Source: an uncultured Sedimentitalea sp.
GTDB lineage: Bacteria; Pseudomonadota; Alphaproteobacteria; Rhodobacterales; Rhodobacteraceae
Direction: 5' to 3'
Length of the DNA: 64,000 bases
NCBI GenBank assembly: GCA_947504115.1
Contig: CANNGH010000012.1
Location: 20,159-84,158, forward strand
The notes beneath the pieces are model-generated. The model was not told where the DNA came from. It searched no databases and saw nothing but the letters and a program-made list of their open reading frames with translations. Of this stretch, positions 9,068 to 17,553 are shown piece after piece (position 1 is the stretch's first letter; each line of letters opens with the position of its first letter). The translations under genes were made by a program, and so were the position numbers.

Positions 9068-9979
9068 ATGATTCAGAAACACGATCCGGGCGGCGCCAAT
9101 CCTGAGAAGGACGAGCCGAGCGGTAGTTCGGATGCCAGGCGACCCATGACGCAGATATCGCGAAAAAAACAGTATCGGGGCTCCGCTCCGGCCGACTTTG
9201 ATTCGCTGGTTTTTCCTCCAGACGAGGACGCGCTTGTACGGACCGACTCGACCACGATCGCGCCTTTGGGCGCCGCCGATCCGGCGGAATCGTTCGCGTC
9301 GCTGCCGCTTGTGCCGGTCGACGGGCGCGGGCAGCCGGCGCGCGGCAAGTTGCTGGTCGATTTTTTTCGCCCCGATCCGGCCCGTCGGGCATTCGATCTG
9401 TTGCGGACACGGTTGCTGCAATCGCTGCGTGCCAATGGATGGAACCGAATCGCCGTCGCGGCACCAACCTCGGGCTGTGGTGCGACTTTTACGGCCGTCA
9501 ATCTGGCGCAAAGCATCGCCCGCGTACCCGGCAGCCGGACGGTGCTGATGGACATGAATCAACGCGATCCGGGCGTTGCCACGGCCCTGGACATGGCCGG
9601 CCACGGCGACCTGCGCGATTTTCTGGCCGGTCGTATCGGTACGGACCGGCATCTGGTGCGCATCAGCGATACACTGGCTGTCGGATTGACCCAGAAGGCC
9701 ACCACCGGCGCCGCCGAAGCGCTGCACGATGTCCGAAGTGCCAATTCGCTGGTGCGTATGAATGCGGCGTTGCGCCCGGATGTGATTCTCTATGATTTTC
9801 CTGCGATCTTGGAACATGACGATCTGGCCGCGTTCCTTCCCGAGCTTGACGGCGTCCTTCTCGTGATCGACGGCACCCGTACATTGGCGCACGAGATCGC
9901 TGCTTGCGAACGGATACTCGAAGGGCAAAGCCAGTTGTTGGGAGTGATCCTGAACCATGCGCGCGGGACCGGAAAATGA
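9068..9979 (+). CDS. CpsD/ExoP-like P-loop protein with degenerate Walker A
   Basis: 303 aa, with a disordered N-terminal 100 residues followed by a fold like the cytoplasmic tyrosine autokinases that partner Wzz. The region preceding the P-loop (RAFDLLRTRLLQSL) is typical. The P-loop itself reads APTSGCGATF (132-141), so the usual lysine is Ala139. The Walker A' strand LMDMNQRDPG (160-169) keeps its acidic residues, and a later strand LDGVLLVIDG matches Walker B. There is no C-terminal tyrosine cluster. It sits between the initiating transferase and wzz, 57 bp before the latter. I infer a Wzz partner that may have lost kinase activity. Confidence 0.83.
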   Translation: MIQKHDPGGANPEKDEPSGSSDARRPMTQISRKKQYRGSAPADFDSLVFPPDEDALVRTDSTTIAPLGAADPAESFASLPLVPVDGRGQPARGKLLVDFFRPDPARRAFDLLRTRLLQSLRANGWNRIAVAAPTSGCGATFTAVNLAQSIARVPGSRTVLMDMNQRDPGVATALDMAGHGDLRDFLAGRIGTDRHLVRISDTLAVGLTQKATTGAAEALHDVRSANSLVRMNAALRPDVILYDFPAILEHDDLAAFLPELDGVLLVIDGTRTLAHEIAACERILEGQSQLLGVILNHARGTGK

Positions 9980-10036
9980 AATCGCACGGATGGGCGCTTG
10001 CCGCCTGAGGCCTGATTGAACAGTAGGAGGCGCGAC

Positions 10037-11245
10037 ATGGGTCCGATACAAACTCTGGATGATATCGTCGATATGCTGCGCCGTCGCGCGATTTTGATCG
10101 TGGTCGTGACGCTGCTGGGAGGCGTGGTTGCGGTTTTTTACGCGCTTTCGCAACCGCATGTTTACACGTCATACGAGGTGCTTCAGATGGCCCGCCCCAA
10201 GATCGCGGATGAGTTGGCGCGCTCGACGGTGCAGGGTTCGTCCGCCCGGCGGCTTCAGCTTATCCAGCAACGGCTGATGACGCGGGACAGCATGTTGGAA
10301 ATAATTGAAACGCTCAGCCTTTACTCTGATCTGGCATTAACGCCCAACGAGAAGGTAAAACTCTTGCGCCAGTCGGTGAATGTCGACGTCGTGGCCGCCG
10401 CCCGCAGTGGCTATTCCGATGACGGCGCCGTTTCGGTGATCACGATCAGCGCCGATATGGAAACCCCCGAGCAGGCGCAGGCCGTGGCGCAGGAATTGTC
10501 GCGCCGCACGATCGACCTGAGCATGGACACGCGGATCGAGCAGGCACGCGAAACGCTGGAGTTCTTCTCGGCCCGCGAAGACAGATTGCGCGCGGAACTG
10601 AGCGCGCTCGAGGATGACATCGTCGCATTCCGCAACACTCACGACGTCTCCTTGCCGGGCAGTGTCGAATCGCGCCGCTCGGAGATAGACGCGATCAATC
10701 AGGCGGTTCTGGACATCGATCGCGAGGTCATCTCGATCCAGCGCGAGGCTGAACGCGAAATACGCATGGCGCGCGAGGCGACCGCGCAGCGGTTGCGTCA
10801 GGATTACGACGATCAACTCGGCACCCTGGCGGCACAACGCAATCTTCTGGTAGGCCGTCGTGACGATCTGATGGCCTCGATCGAGACGACGCCTGAAATC
10901 GAGCGTAGACTGAATGCGTTACTGCGCCAGCGCGACGACGTGCAACGCCAGTTGGATGTTGTCGTGACCCGGCAGGCCGAGGCCGATGTCGGTTTTCGTC
11001 TCGAAAGCACCAATCAGGCCGAACGGCTGACCGTTATCGAACCCGCTGGTCTTCCTGACTATCCCTCGGGGGGCAGCCGGAAGAAGGTTGCGGTGATGGG
11101 CGGTGCGGCAAGCGTCGGGCTGGCGCTTTTTCTGGCTTTCCTGCTGGAACTGCGCAATCCGGTGATCCGCAGCGCCGCACAGATGCAGCGCGAAACCGGT
11201 CTGGAGCCGGTGGTGTCCATTCCCACGCTGAAAACGAAATCCTGA
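10037..11245 (+). CDS. Wzz-family polysaccharide chain-length determinant (GNVR type)
   Basis: 402-aa inner-membrane protein controlling polymer length and export. The first transmembrane helix is at about 17-37 (AILIVVVTLLGGVVAVFYAL); a long periplasmic coiled-coil stretch covers about 150-310; a second helix is at about 350-371, just before a short cytoplasmic tail. The proline/glycine-rich LPDYPSGG before the second helix is characteristic. The start is the ATG at 10037 preceded by AGGAGG. It follows the P-loop protein, its presumed cytoplasmic partner; in relatives such as ExoP both parts are fused, here they are separate. Confidence 0.91.
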   Translation: MGPIQTLDDIVDMLRRRAILIVVVTLLGGVVAVFYALSQPHVYTSYEVLQMARPKIADELARSTVQGSSARRLQLIQQRLMTRDSMLEIIETLSLYSDLALTPNEKVKLLRQSVNVDVVAAARSGYSDDGAVSVITISADMETPEQAQAVAQELSRRTIDLSMDTRIEQARETLEFFSAREDRLRAELSALEDDIVAFRNTHDVSLPGSVESRRSEIDAINQAVLDIDREVISIQREAEREIRMAREATAQRLRQDYDDQLGTLAAQRNLLVGRRDDLMASIETTPEIERRLNALLRQRDDVQRQLDVVVTRQAEADVGFRLESTNQAERLTVIEPAGLPDYPSGGSRKKVAVMGGAASVGLALFLAFLLELRNPVIRSAAQMQRETGLEPVVSIPTLKTKS

Positions 11246-11323
11246 TATCGATGGCTGTTTCGCGGCGCCGGTTGGCGGGTAGACCGAGCGGAGAAAGAGT
11301 CGGCCGGAGACGCTGCTGTTTGT

Positions 11324-12685
11324 TCAGGCCAGACGAGAAAGTCCCGCGATCAGATCCGCGTGCAGCACAAGGGCCAGAGCGGTCAGTCCGGTCGCCAAGG
11401 CAAAGAACAGCAGATCGTGCCGCGCATCCCAGACCCGATGCCGGCATGCCAGCCAGATCAGCACCGGATGCGCGAGTAAATGCGCCAACCCTACCGCAAT
11501 GAGCGCGCCGACGAGGCCGAAGTTGATGACACCGGTCAATAGCAGCGACACCTGCAAAACGGCCCGCGAAGCGGATAACAGGGAATACGAGCGGCTGTTG
11601 CCGGCGGCGAGCGCGGCGTGTTCGTAGCTCATCCCGATCACCGCCGGCATTTGCGCGCAGGCGAGCAGGACGACCATGGGTTTCGCCAACGCATACCGGT
11701 CGTCATAAAGAAACCCGACAACCGCCGGACCCAAAAGCGCCATGAGCGCAAGCAGCGACAACAGGGCCGCGCTCAACGCATATCGCATCAGTCGAAGCTT
11801 GCGATGTGCCGTATCGTTCGCGCCCTTGCCGAGATCGCGGTAAACCGGAATCAGGATTTTTCCGGTTATGGTTTGCCCCATGAGAAGCGGAAAACTGGCC
11901 AGAAAATAGCCAATGTTGTAAAGACCCAACGCGTTCAGGGTGATGAACCGCCCCAAAATCGCGCGATCTCCCTGGTTGCTGACGAAGGAAAATGCAGTGG
12001 ACAGGAATATCCATTTTCCGAAATGGATCAATTCATCGGCAGCGGTACGTTCCCAGCGAAACCGGTTTGCCGCGCCGGGCAACATGAAATGCGCCAGCAC
12101 CAATTTGGCCGCCGCGCCGACCACGCCGCCGATGACCAGCGCCAGAACCGAGCGGGTGGCCAGTGCCAGTGTGATCATCGCGATGAGACCGACCAACTGG
12201 CTGAGCAGGTCGAGAACGACGACGCGGCCCATCAGCAGATGCCGGTGTGCGGTATCGATACGGGTCGGCTCGAACCCAGCTATTGCCAGCGAAATCCCCG
12301 CAAGCGGCAGGTAAAGCGCCAGTTCGGGGGCATCGTAGAACCGCGCCACCGGCAGCGCCAGCAGGCCGGTCAGCGCCCAGAGCGAAAAGCCCCGGGCGAC
12401 TTTGATCGTCCAGGCCGTATCCAGAAAGTCCGGATCATCGCCCCGTTCGCTCTGGGCGATGGCCGGAGAGGTGCCGACATCGGAAAACATCGCCAGCCCG
12501 ACCGTCACCACGGTCACCAGGGCCATCAGGCCGAACGCCTCGGGAAACAGCAGACGTGTCAGGATCAGGTTCGAGACCAGACGCAACGCCTGGCTTGCTC
12601 CGAAGCCGAGCACAAGAAACGAGGCGCTGCGCAGCCCGCGCGCCATCAGCCCGTCGCCCCGGAACGCGCCAGTGATTGCCCGCAT
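11324..12685 (-). CDS. Oligosaccharide flippase (Wzx/PST family)
   Basis: 453-aa polytopic membrane protein with about 12-14 hydrophobic segments, predicted to flip undecaprenyl-linked repeat units across the inner membrane. The N-terminal SASFLVLGFGASQALRLVSN and TRLLFPEAFGLMALVTV are typical of the lipopolysaccharide/exopolysaccharide exporter branch. The start at 12685 has AAGGG upstream on the minus strand. It is convergent with wzz (78-bp gap, no clear terminator) and divergent from the GT4 gene. Together with Wzz and the Wzy-like gene it completes a Wzx/Wzy-dependent export set. Confidence 0.91.
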   Translation of the reverse strand: MRAITGAFRGDGLMARGLRSASFLVLGFGASQALRLVSNLILTRLLFPEAFGLMALVTVVTVGLAMFSDVGTSPAIAQSERGDDPDFLDTAWTIKVARGFSLWALTGLLALPVARFYDAPELALYLPLAGISLAIAGFEPTRIDTAHRHLLMGRVVVLDLLSQLVGLIAMITLALATRSVLALVIGGVVGAAAKLVLAHFMLPGAANRFRWERTAADELIHFGKWIFLSTAFSFVSNQGDRAILGRFITLNALGLYNIGYFLASFPLLMGQTITGKILIPVYRDLGKGANDTAHRKLRLMRYALSAALLSLLALMALLGPAVVGFLYDDRYALAKPMVVLLACAQMPAVIGMSYEHAALAAGNSRSYSLLSASRAVLQVSLLLTGVINFGLVGALIAVGLAHLLAHPVLIWLACRHRVWDARHDLLFFALATGLTALALVLHADLIAGLSRLA

Positions 12686-12870
12686 CGGTTTTCTTGCCCT
12701 TTTCGTGAGTCGGCGGCAAGCTAGGCGCACCACCGGACGCGGTCAACGTGTCGCGTCGACAAGGCGGGCGGAAAACGCCGGAGGATCGCCAACCGGCCGA
12801 CGGTCGGATATGAACGCTTTTCTCCTTACGCCCAAATGGTTAGCGTTGGGCAAACAACGCAGGTGCCGGT

Positions 12871-14103
12871 GTGAACGTCGCATATATCCTCAATACCTAT
12901 CCGCAGCCCTCGCACAGCTTTATCCGGCGCGAACTGCGCGCTCTCGAAGCGGGCGGCGCGCGGATTGTCCGGCTGGCGATGCGGCGCAGCGACAGCGATC
13001 TCGTCGATCCCGCAGACCGTGAAGAGGCGGCCCGGACCGAGTATGTTCTGGACCTTGGCGCAGCGGGTTTACTGCGCGAAACATTGGCCAACGCGCTGTC
13101 CGGTCCGGGCCGTTTCGGACGTGCATTCGCATTGGCGTGGCGGATGGGTCGTGTCTCGGAAACAGGCCTGGCGCGCCATCTGATCTATCTTGTCGAAGCG
13201 TGCGCCGTCGCGCGCCGTTGTGCGGAGTTGGGACTCGACCATGTGCACGCCCATTTCGGCACCAATGCCACCGCCGTGGCGCTTCTGGCGCAGGCGGTGG
13301 GCGGGCCGGGCTACAGCTTCACCACCCACGGTCCCGAGGAGTTCGACGCGCCCCGCGCGCTGGCGCTCGGGCTGAAACTGGACCGCGCCGCGTTTGCTGT
13401 CGCGATCAGCCAGTTCGGGCGCAGTCAATTGGCACGCTGGGCGGCGTTCGACACCTGGCCGCGCCTGCATGTGGTGCATTGCACCATCGAGCCCGAGCAT
13501 TTCGCCGATCCGCCGCCACTGCCGGACGGGCCCTTGCGACTGGTCAATATCGGCCGCTTCGTCGAGCAAAAGGGCCAGATGCTGCTGGTCGAGGCCATGG
13601 CGCGGCTGCGGGACACGCAGCTGGATGTCCATCTGATGCTTGTGGGTGACGGCGAAATGCGTGCCGATCTCGAGGCCGCGATCGCGCGCCATGGTCTTGG
13701 CGACCGCATCATCCTGACCGGCTGGCTGGACGAGGCGGGTGTGCGCCGCGAACTGGCCGGCGCGCATGGCTTGATCCTGCCCAGCTTTGCCGAAGGCCTG
13801 CCGATGGTCGTGATGGAAGCCATGGCAATGGCGCGCCCGGTCATCGCCACCTTTATTGCGGGCATTCCCGAACTCGTGCGCCCGGAGGAAACCGGTTGGC
13901 TGGTGCCCGCAGGCGATGTGGATGCACTGACGCAGGCAGTGGCGGAAATGGCCGCCATGCCGTCGGACCGGCTGAGCGGGATGGGGCAGGCGGCGCGCGC
14001 CCGGGTGCTGGAACGCCATGATGCCACGCGCGAGGCCGCGAAACTGGCCGATCATTTCGCCCGCGCCATCGCCGCCCGCGCGTCATCCGATCCTGCCCGA
14101 TAA
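12871..14103 (+). CDS. GT4-family glycosyltransferase
   Basis: 410-aa GT-B glycosyltransferase of the exopolysaccharide GT4 group. The N-terminal ILNTYPQPSHSFIRRELRAL is the donor/acceptor loop commonly seen in this branch. The C-terminal domain has NIGRFVEQKGQMLLVEAMA, and the EX7E motif with Glu308 and Glu316 in AEGLPMVVMEAMAMARPV binds the nucleotide sugar. It starts at a GTG; the first codons MNVAYILNTYP match the usual N-terminal strand. It is transcribed alone, divergent from the flippase and convergent with the glycoside-hydrolase-like gene. Sugar and linkage cannot be told. Confidence 0.9.
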   Translation: MNVAYILNTYPQPSHSFIRRELRALEAGGARIVRLAMRRSDSDLVDPADREEAARTEYVLDLGAAGLLRETLANALSGPGRFGRAFALAWRMGRVSETGLARHLIYLVEACAVARRCAELGLDHVHAHFGTNATAVALLAQAVGGPGYSFTTHGPEEFDAPRALALGLKLDRAAFAVAISQFGRSQLARWAAFDTWPRLHVVHCTIEPEHFADPPPLPDGPLRLVNIGRFVEQKGQMLLVEAMARLRDTQLDVHLMLVGDGEMRADLEAAIARHGLGDRIILTGWLDEAGVRRELAGAHGLILPSFAEGLPMVVMEAMAMARPVIATFIAGIPELVRPEETGWLVPAGDVDALTQAVAEMAAMPSDRLSGMGQAARARVLERHDATREAAKLADHFARAIAARASSDPAR

Positions 14104-14142
14104 GACAGAGGGCCGCCGCGACCCGTCCGGGTCTCGCCGGTG

Positions 14143-15858
14143 TTACTGCGCCGCGACCACCGCATCCCACCGCGGGTTGCTGTCCGATAGATAGCGCAGC
14201 GCACCCCAACTGCCCCATTTCGACGGTTTGCTTACATCGACAAAGATATTGAACATCTGCCCGCCCCGTTCGAACCAGCCGGCGATCAATTCCTGATAAA
14301 GCGCACCCATTTCCGGGGTATAGTTCAGATGGGTGAAGAAATCGGTCAGCGCCTCGTCATCGACCATCGGGCCGATCCCGACGACATGGGTGCCCCCTTC
14401 ATACATGATGAGGTCCAGATCGCGCTTGCGCGCAACATCGAGATGCCAGGGCAGGGTCTTGTCCAGCAGATCGCTCAGCGTGTCGGACGCATCGCCGCTG
14501 ATCGAGCCGTCGCGGAGTTCCTGTCCGGCCAGCGCGGCCGCCGCATCATAGCGGTGTCCGGCGATATAATCGTCGCGTGCGTCGCCGCTCAGCGCCTGCG
14601 CGTCCGCTGCCTGCTGCGCCGCGACCAGACTTTCGTCGATCCAGCGCCGGACCATTGGCGCGCGGTCTTCGGTGCCCAGGTTGCCGCCGAAATACCCCGT
14701 GATGGCATATGCGTCGAAGGCCGTGAACGGTGCGGGATGGCCCTCGTCCTGCCAGAGCGGCGCGTCCAGCGCCATGTCCTCCAGACCCAGCCAGCCGGCT
14801 TGGGACGAGATCACGCGCACCAGCCTTTCGTCAGCTTCGGCACCGAACGCATCGCTCCAGATGTTGGCGATCTGGGCCGCGCGCATGCCATAGAACTGCA
14901 TCCATGCATCCTTTGCCTTCCAGCGCGCGCGGGCCTGTTCGTCAGCCCATCCGGCTTGCTGGAATTGCCAGTTCCAGACCTCGTTGGAATATTCGACATA
15001 GGCGCGCTGATCCCCGTTCAGCCCCGCGCGCACGGCGGCGGCAAAGCGTGCATTGTAATCGTCAGTGCTGCGGTGAGGCACGGTGAACCACGCATCCACG
15101 CCCAATTCGTTGGCCAGCGCCACCATGATCTCGAGCGGCACGCCCTTGCGCGTCCAGGTGTAGTCGCTCGGCAACGGGCGGTCCTCCCACTGGCTTTGCT
15201 CTGAATTATTGGTGCTCATCCAGTCCATGAATCGCAGGAGGTCGAAGTTGGCGATGCGTTCCAGCCAGTCGGGGTTGAAGATTCCCCCCGCCTCATAGGC
15301 CGCGATCTTGTCCTCGGCGATCACGGTGATGTTGCGCACATGGTCGCCGGTGCCCTTGCGGTCGGTGCGCTGGATTCGGATATCGACCATGCCGGGGCCG
15401 GGGGTGAAATCGAACGACACCTCGTTGGTACCATAGCGCACGTTCTGCGCGCGTCCCCCAACCTCGACGATGCCATCGCCCTCAAAGCGCAGCCGATAGC
15501 GGCCGGACAGCGAAACCGCCGCTTCCGGCAGATCGGTCAGGATGAGCGTCCCGACCGAACCGAGTCCGGGCGGGATCGTCACCGGCCAGCCGTCTTCATC
15601 CAGATGGCCCGCCTTTTGCAGATCGTCATGGTCCATGCCGCCCCACTGCCCGGGCATGTGCCCGATCCACGAACGGGCGGTTTTCATCACGTCCAGAAAC
15701 GGTGCTTGTGTGCTCCAGTCGCTGATTCCCGATAGGTTGACCGCCATGATGCGCGGGTTCGGTTCGTTGGTCTGTCCGGCCTGGGCCGCATTTAACGGCG
15801 CGAAAAATAACGGGGCTGCCAGCAGCAGGGCGGCAAGCGGCGCGAAAAGGCGCTTCAC
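14143..15858 (-). CDS. Exported glycoside-hydrolase-like protein
   Basis: 571 aa, with a clear signal peptide (KRLFAPLAALLLAAPLFF, cleavage near AQAG, residues 25-28), so it acts in the periplasm or outside. The N-terminal beta-rich part to about residue 190 has the look of a carbohydrate-binding module. The rest looks like a (beta/alpha)8 enzyme: an Asn-Glu pair in VEYSNEVWNW (Glu293) resembles the acid/base motif of clan GH-A glycosidases. I do not recognise a named family. The GTG start overlaps the stop of the SGNH-like gene (GTGA), and it is the last gene of the long minus-strand block. Inferred role: trimming or releasing the polysaccharide. Confidence 0.7.
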   Translation of the reverse strand: MKRLFAPLAALLLAAPLFFAPLNAAQAGQTNEPNPRIMAVNLSGISDWSTQAPFLDVMKTARSWIGHMPGQWGGMDHDDLQKAGHLDEDGWPVTIPPGLGSVGTLILTDLPEAAVSLSGRYRLRFEGDGIVEVGGRAQNVRYGTNEVSFDFTPGPGMVDIRIQRTDRKGTGDHVRNITVIAEDKIAAYEAGGIFNPDWLERIANFDLLRFMDWMSTNNSEQSQWEDRPLPSDYTWTRKGVPLEIMVALANELGVDAWFTVPHRSTDDYNARFAAAVRAGLNGDQRAYVEYSNEVWNWQFQQAGWADEQARARWKAKDAWMQFYGMRAAQIANIWSDAFGAEADERLVRVISSQAGWLGLEDMALDAPLWQDEGHPAPFTAFDAYAITGYFGGNLGTEDRAPMVRRWIDESLVAAQQAADAQALSGDARDDYIAGHRYDAAAALAGQELRDGSISGDASDTLSDLLDKTLPWHLDVARKRDLDLIMYEGGTHVVGIGPMVDDEALTDFFTHLNYTPEMGALYQELIAGWFERGGQMFNIFVDVSKPSKWGSWGALRYLSDSNPRWDAVVAAQ

Positions 15859-16808
15859 GGCACGACCCCGGTCTTGGGATAGGTGGTCACGACCTCCCAC
15901 ACGGTTTCCTGCATCACCCGCGCGGCCTCCGGCCCCGGCGCATCGGCCGTGGAACCATCGGCGCGCAGCACCTGCCGGGGCAGGCCCACGGGCGAGCGAT
16001 GATAAAGCACCGCGTAATGCGTCAGCGCCACCAGGTAATTGCCCAGATCGCCCATATGGATCGGGTCCAGTCCGCCCTCGGGGTCGCGGGCGAACAGGGC
16101 GGTGCGGTCGGGCACGTTGTCGATGCCGCCGGCATCTTCGACCTTGCGCACGAAACGTGCCAGAACCTGCCCCGCCGGGATCACATGGACAGGCCTTTCG
16201 GTTCCTGCGCGGGCCAGATCGGGCAGCAGCACGCGACGCTCCCAAAGCGTTTCCAGGTCGCCGTCCAGCCGCCCCAGCCAGTCGGGATCGGTCAGGGCGT
16301 GCCATGTTTCGTAAAGATAGACGCGGGTATCGGGATTGGCCGCGCGCGCCAGATCGGCCCACAGGCTCAGATAGCGCGCCGAGTGGTAATAGCGGATGGC
16401 ATCGCGCAGTTCGACCATTTCGGTCAGGATCACGGCGTCGTAATCTCCCGAGGCGATCGCCTCGTGCGCGGCGCGAAAATGCGGATGGGCGTTCTCGGTC
16501 TCGAAGCCGTTGATCTCCACATCGGGTTCCCAATGCGCGCGCAGCGTCGTTCCCCAGCCCAGTTGGCTGGCATATTCATGGCCTTCACCGGAGAGTTGCG
16601 CCAGCATGGCCGGCATGTCGCGCCCGACAAGGCTGTGCCCCAGATGATACACCCGTAACGGAGCGTCGGGCGCGGGCAGCGACGTGGCATAGGCGGCCTC
16701 GACCGTTGCCGCATCGGGCGTGCGGTTGCGCGACAGCACCCAGACGGTCGCACCGGCCAGCACCAGGGCCAGAAGCAGCAGAAGAACGGGATAGTAGCGC
16801 AAGATCAT
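15855..16808 (-). CDS. Membrane-anchored SGNH/GDSL-like protein, possible carbohydrate esterase
   Basis: 317 aa. An N-terminal hydrophobic anchor (about residues 5-25) is followed by a periplasmic domain. YHLGHSLVGRDMP places a candidate nucleophile Ser59 in a GxS context. DPIHMGDLGNYL near the C-terminus gives Asp248 and His251, the DxxH pair of SGNH hydrolases. This suggests an O-acyl esterase acting on the polysaccharide; the family match is inferred from motifs only. I prefer the ATG at 16808; an in-frame ATG at 16838 would add 10 residues. The stop overlaps the start of the glycoside-hydrolase-like gene, implying coupled synthesis of the two exported proteins. Confidence 0.68.
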   Translation of the reverse strand: MILRYYPVLLLLLALVLAGATVWVLSRNRTPDAATVEAAYATSLPAPDAPLRVYHLGHSLVGRDMPAMLAQLSGEGHEYASQLGWGTTLRAHWEPDVEINGFETENAHPHFRAAHEAIASGDYDAVILTEMVELRDAIRYYHSARYLSLWADLARAANPDTRVYLYETWHALTDPDWLGRLDGDLETLWERRVLLPDLARAGTERPVHVIPAGQVLARFVRKVEDAGGIDNVPDRTALFARDPEGGLDPIHMGDLGNYLVALTHYAVLYHRSPVGLPRQVLRADGSTADAPGPEAARVMQETVWEVVTTYPKTGVVP

Positions 16809-16860
16809 CGTGGTCACCAAAAACCTTTCCGGGTCCATGCCTTATCGTCGTAGGCGGGCG

Positions 16861-17553
16861 TCATGCTGCAAGCGCCATGCCGGTGACGATCAGCCCGCCG
16901 CCGATGGCAAAGCGCCCTGCAAGTCGCGTGTTCCGCATGAAGGGCGCGACGGTTGCGGTAAATCGCACCTCAAACCGACCGGCCGCCGGATCGAGCGCGA
17001 TTTCCAACCCGTCAAAGCCGAACAGGCGCCGCGTGAGCATGTATTGGCATTTGTAAGCGGCCTCCTTGGCCGAAAACATCACCTTCGCCCATTGCCCCGC
17101 CCGCGAGCGGGGTTGCGTCGAAAGCCATGCGCGCTCGGACGGGGTGCAGATCGAGGCGATCAGATCGTCCTCCAGCGGCGTGTCGTCCTCCACATCCAGA
17201 CCCAGCGCCTGCACATCGCCACGCCGCGCGACGGCGGCAAGGCAGCAGGTCCGGCAATGGCTGATGCTGCCGATGATATCGTCGGGCCAGACCGGAGCGC
17301 GGTCCGCGCCCATCAGGACCGGGGCGGGTGGCAGCCCCAGCTCGTCCATCGCCCTTCGCGCAGCGGCACGGCCGGCCGCGAATTCGCGCCGGCGCGCTGG
17401 CACGGCGCGCGCCACCGCCACGCGCTCCCCTTGCAGCAGCGCCGGATGATCCTCGCGTGGATCGCAACCGGTCAGCGCCACGTTGCGGGCGAACAGCAGA
17501 CGCGCCAGATCCAACCCCGCCAGATGGTCGCGGCGGGCAAGGGTCGTGCTCAT
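16861..17553 (-). CDS. 4'-phosphopantetheinyl transferase (EntD/Sfp type)
   Basis: 230-aa enzyme that moves phosphopantetheine from CoA onto carrier-protein serines. The magnesium-binding GLDVEDD (Asp120, Glu122) and the FSAKEAAYK motif (Lys163, Glu164) are intact, and the SISHC segment at 96-100 is typical of the EntD branch. Its ATG overlaps the NRPS stop by 4 bp, so it is almost certainly dedicated to priming the carrier domains of the adjacent NRPS and PKS. This argues that the synthases are active, since a scattered remnant would not be expected to keep its own activating enzyme. Confidence 0.94.
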   Translation of the reverse strand: MSTTLARRDHLAGLDLARLLFARNVALTGCDPREDHPALLQGERVAVARAVPARRREFAAGRAAARRAMDELGLPPAPVLMGADRAPVWPDDIIGSISHCRTCCLAAVARRGDVQALGLDVEDDTPLEDDLIASICTPSERAWLSTQPRSRAGQWAKVMFSAKEAAYKCQYMLTRRLFGFDGLEIALDPAAGRFEVRFTATVAPFMRNTRLAGRFAIGGGLIVTGMALAA

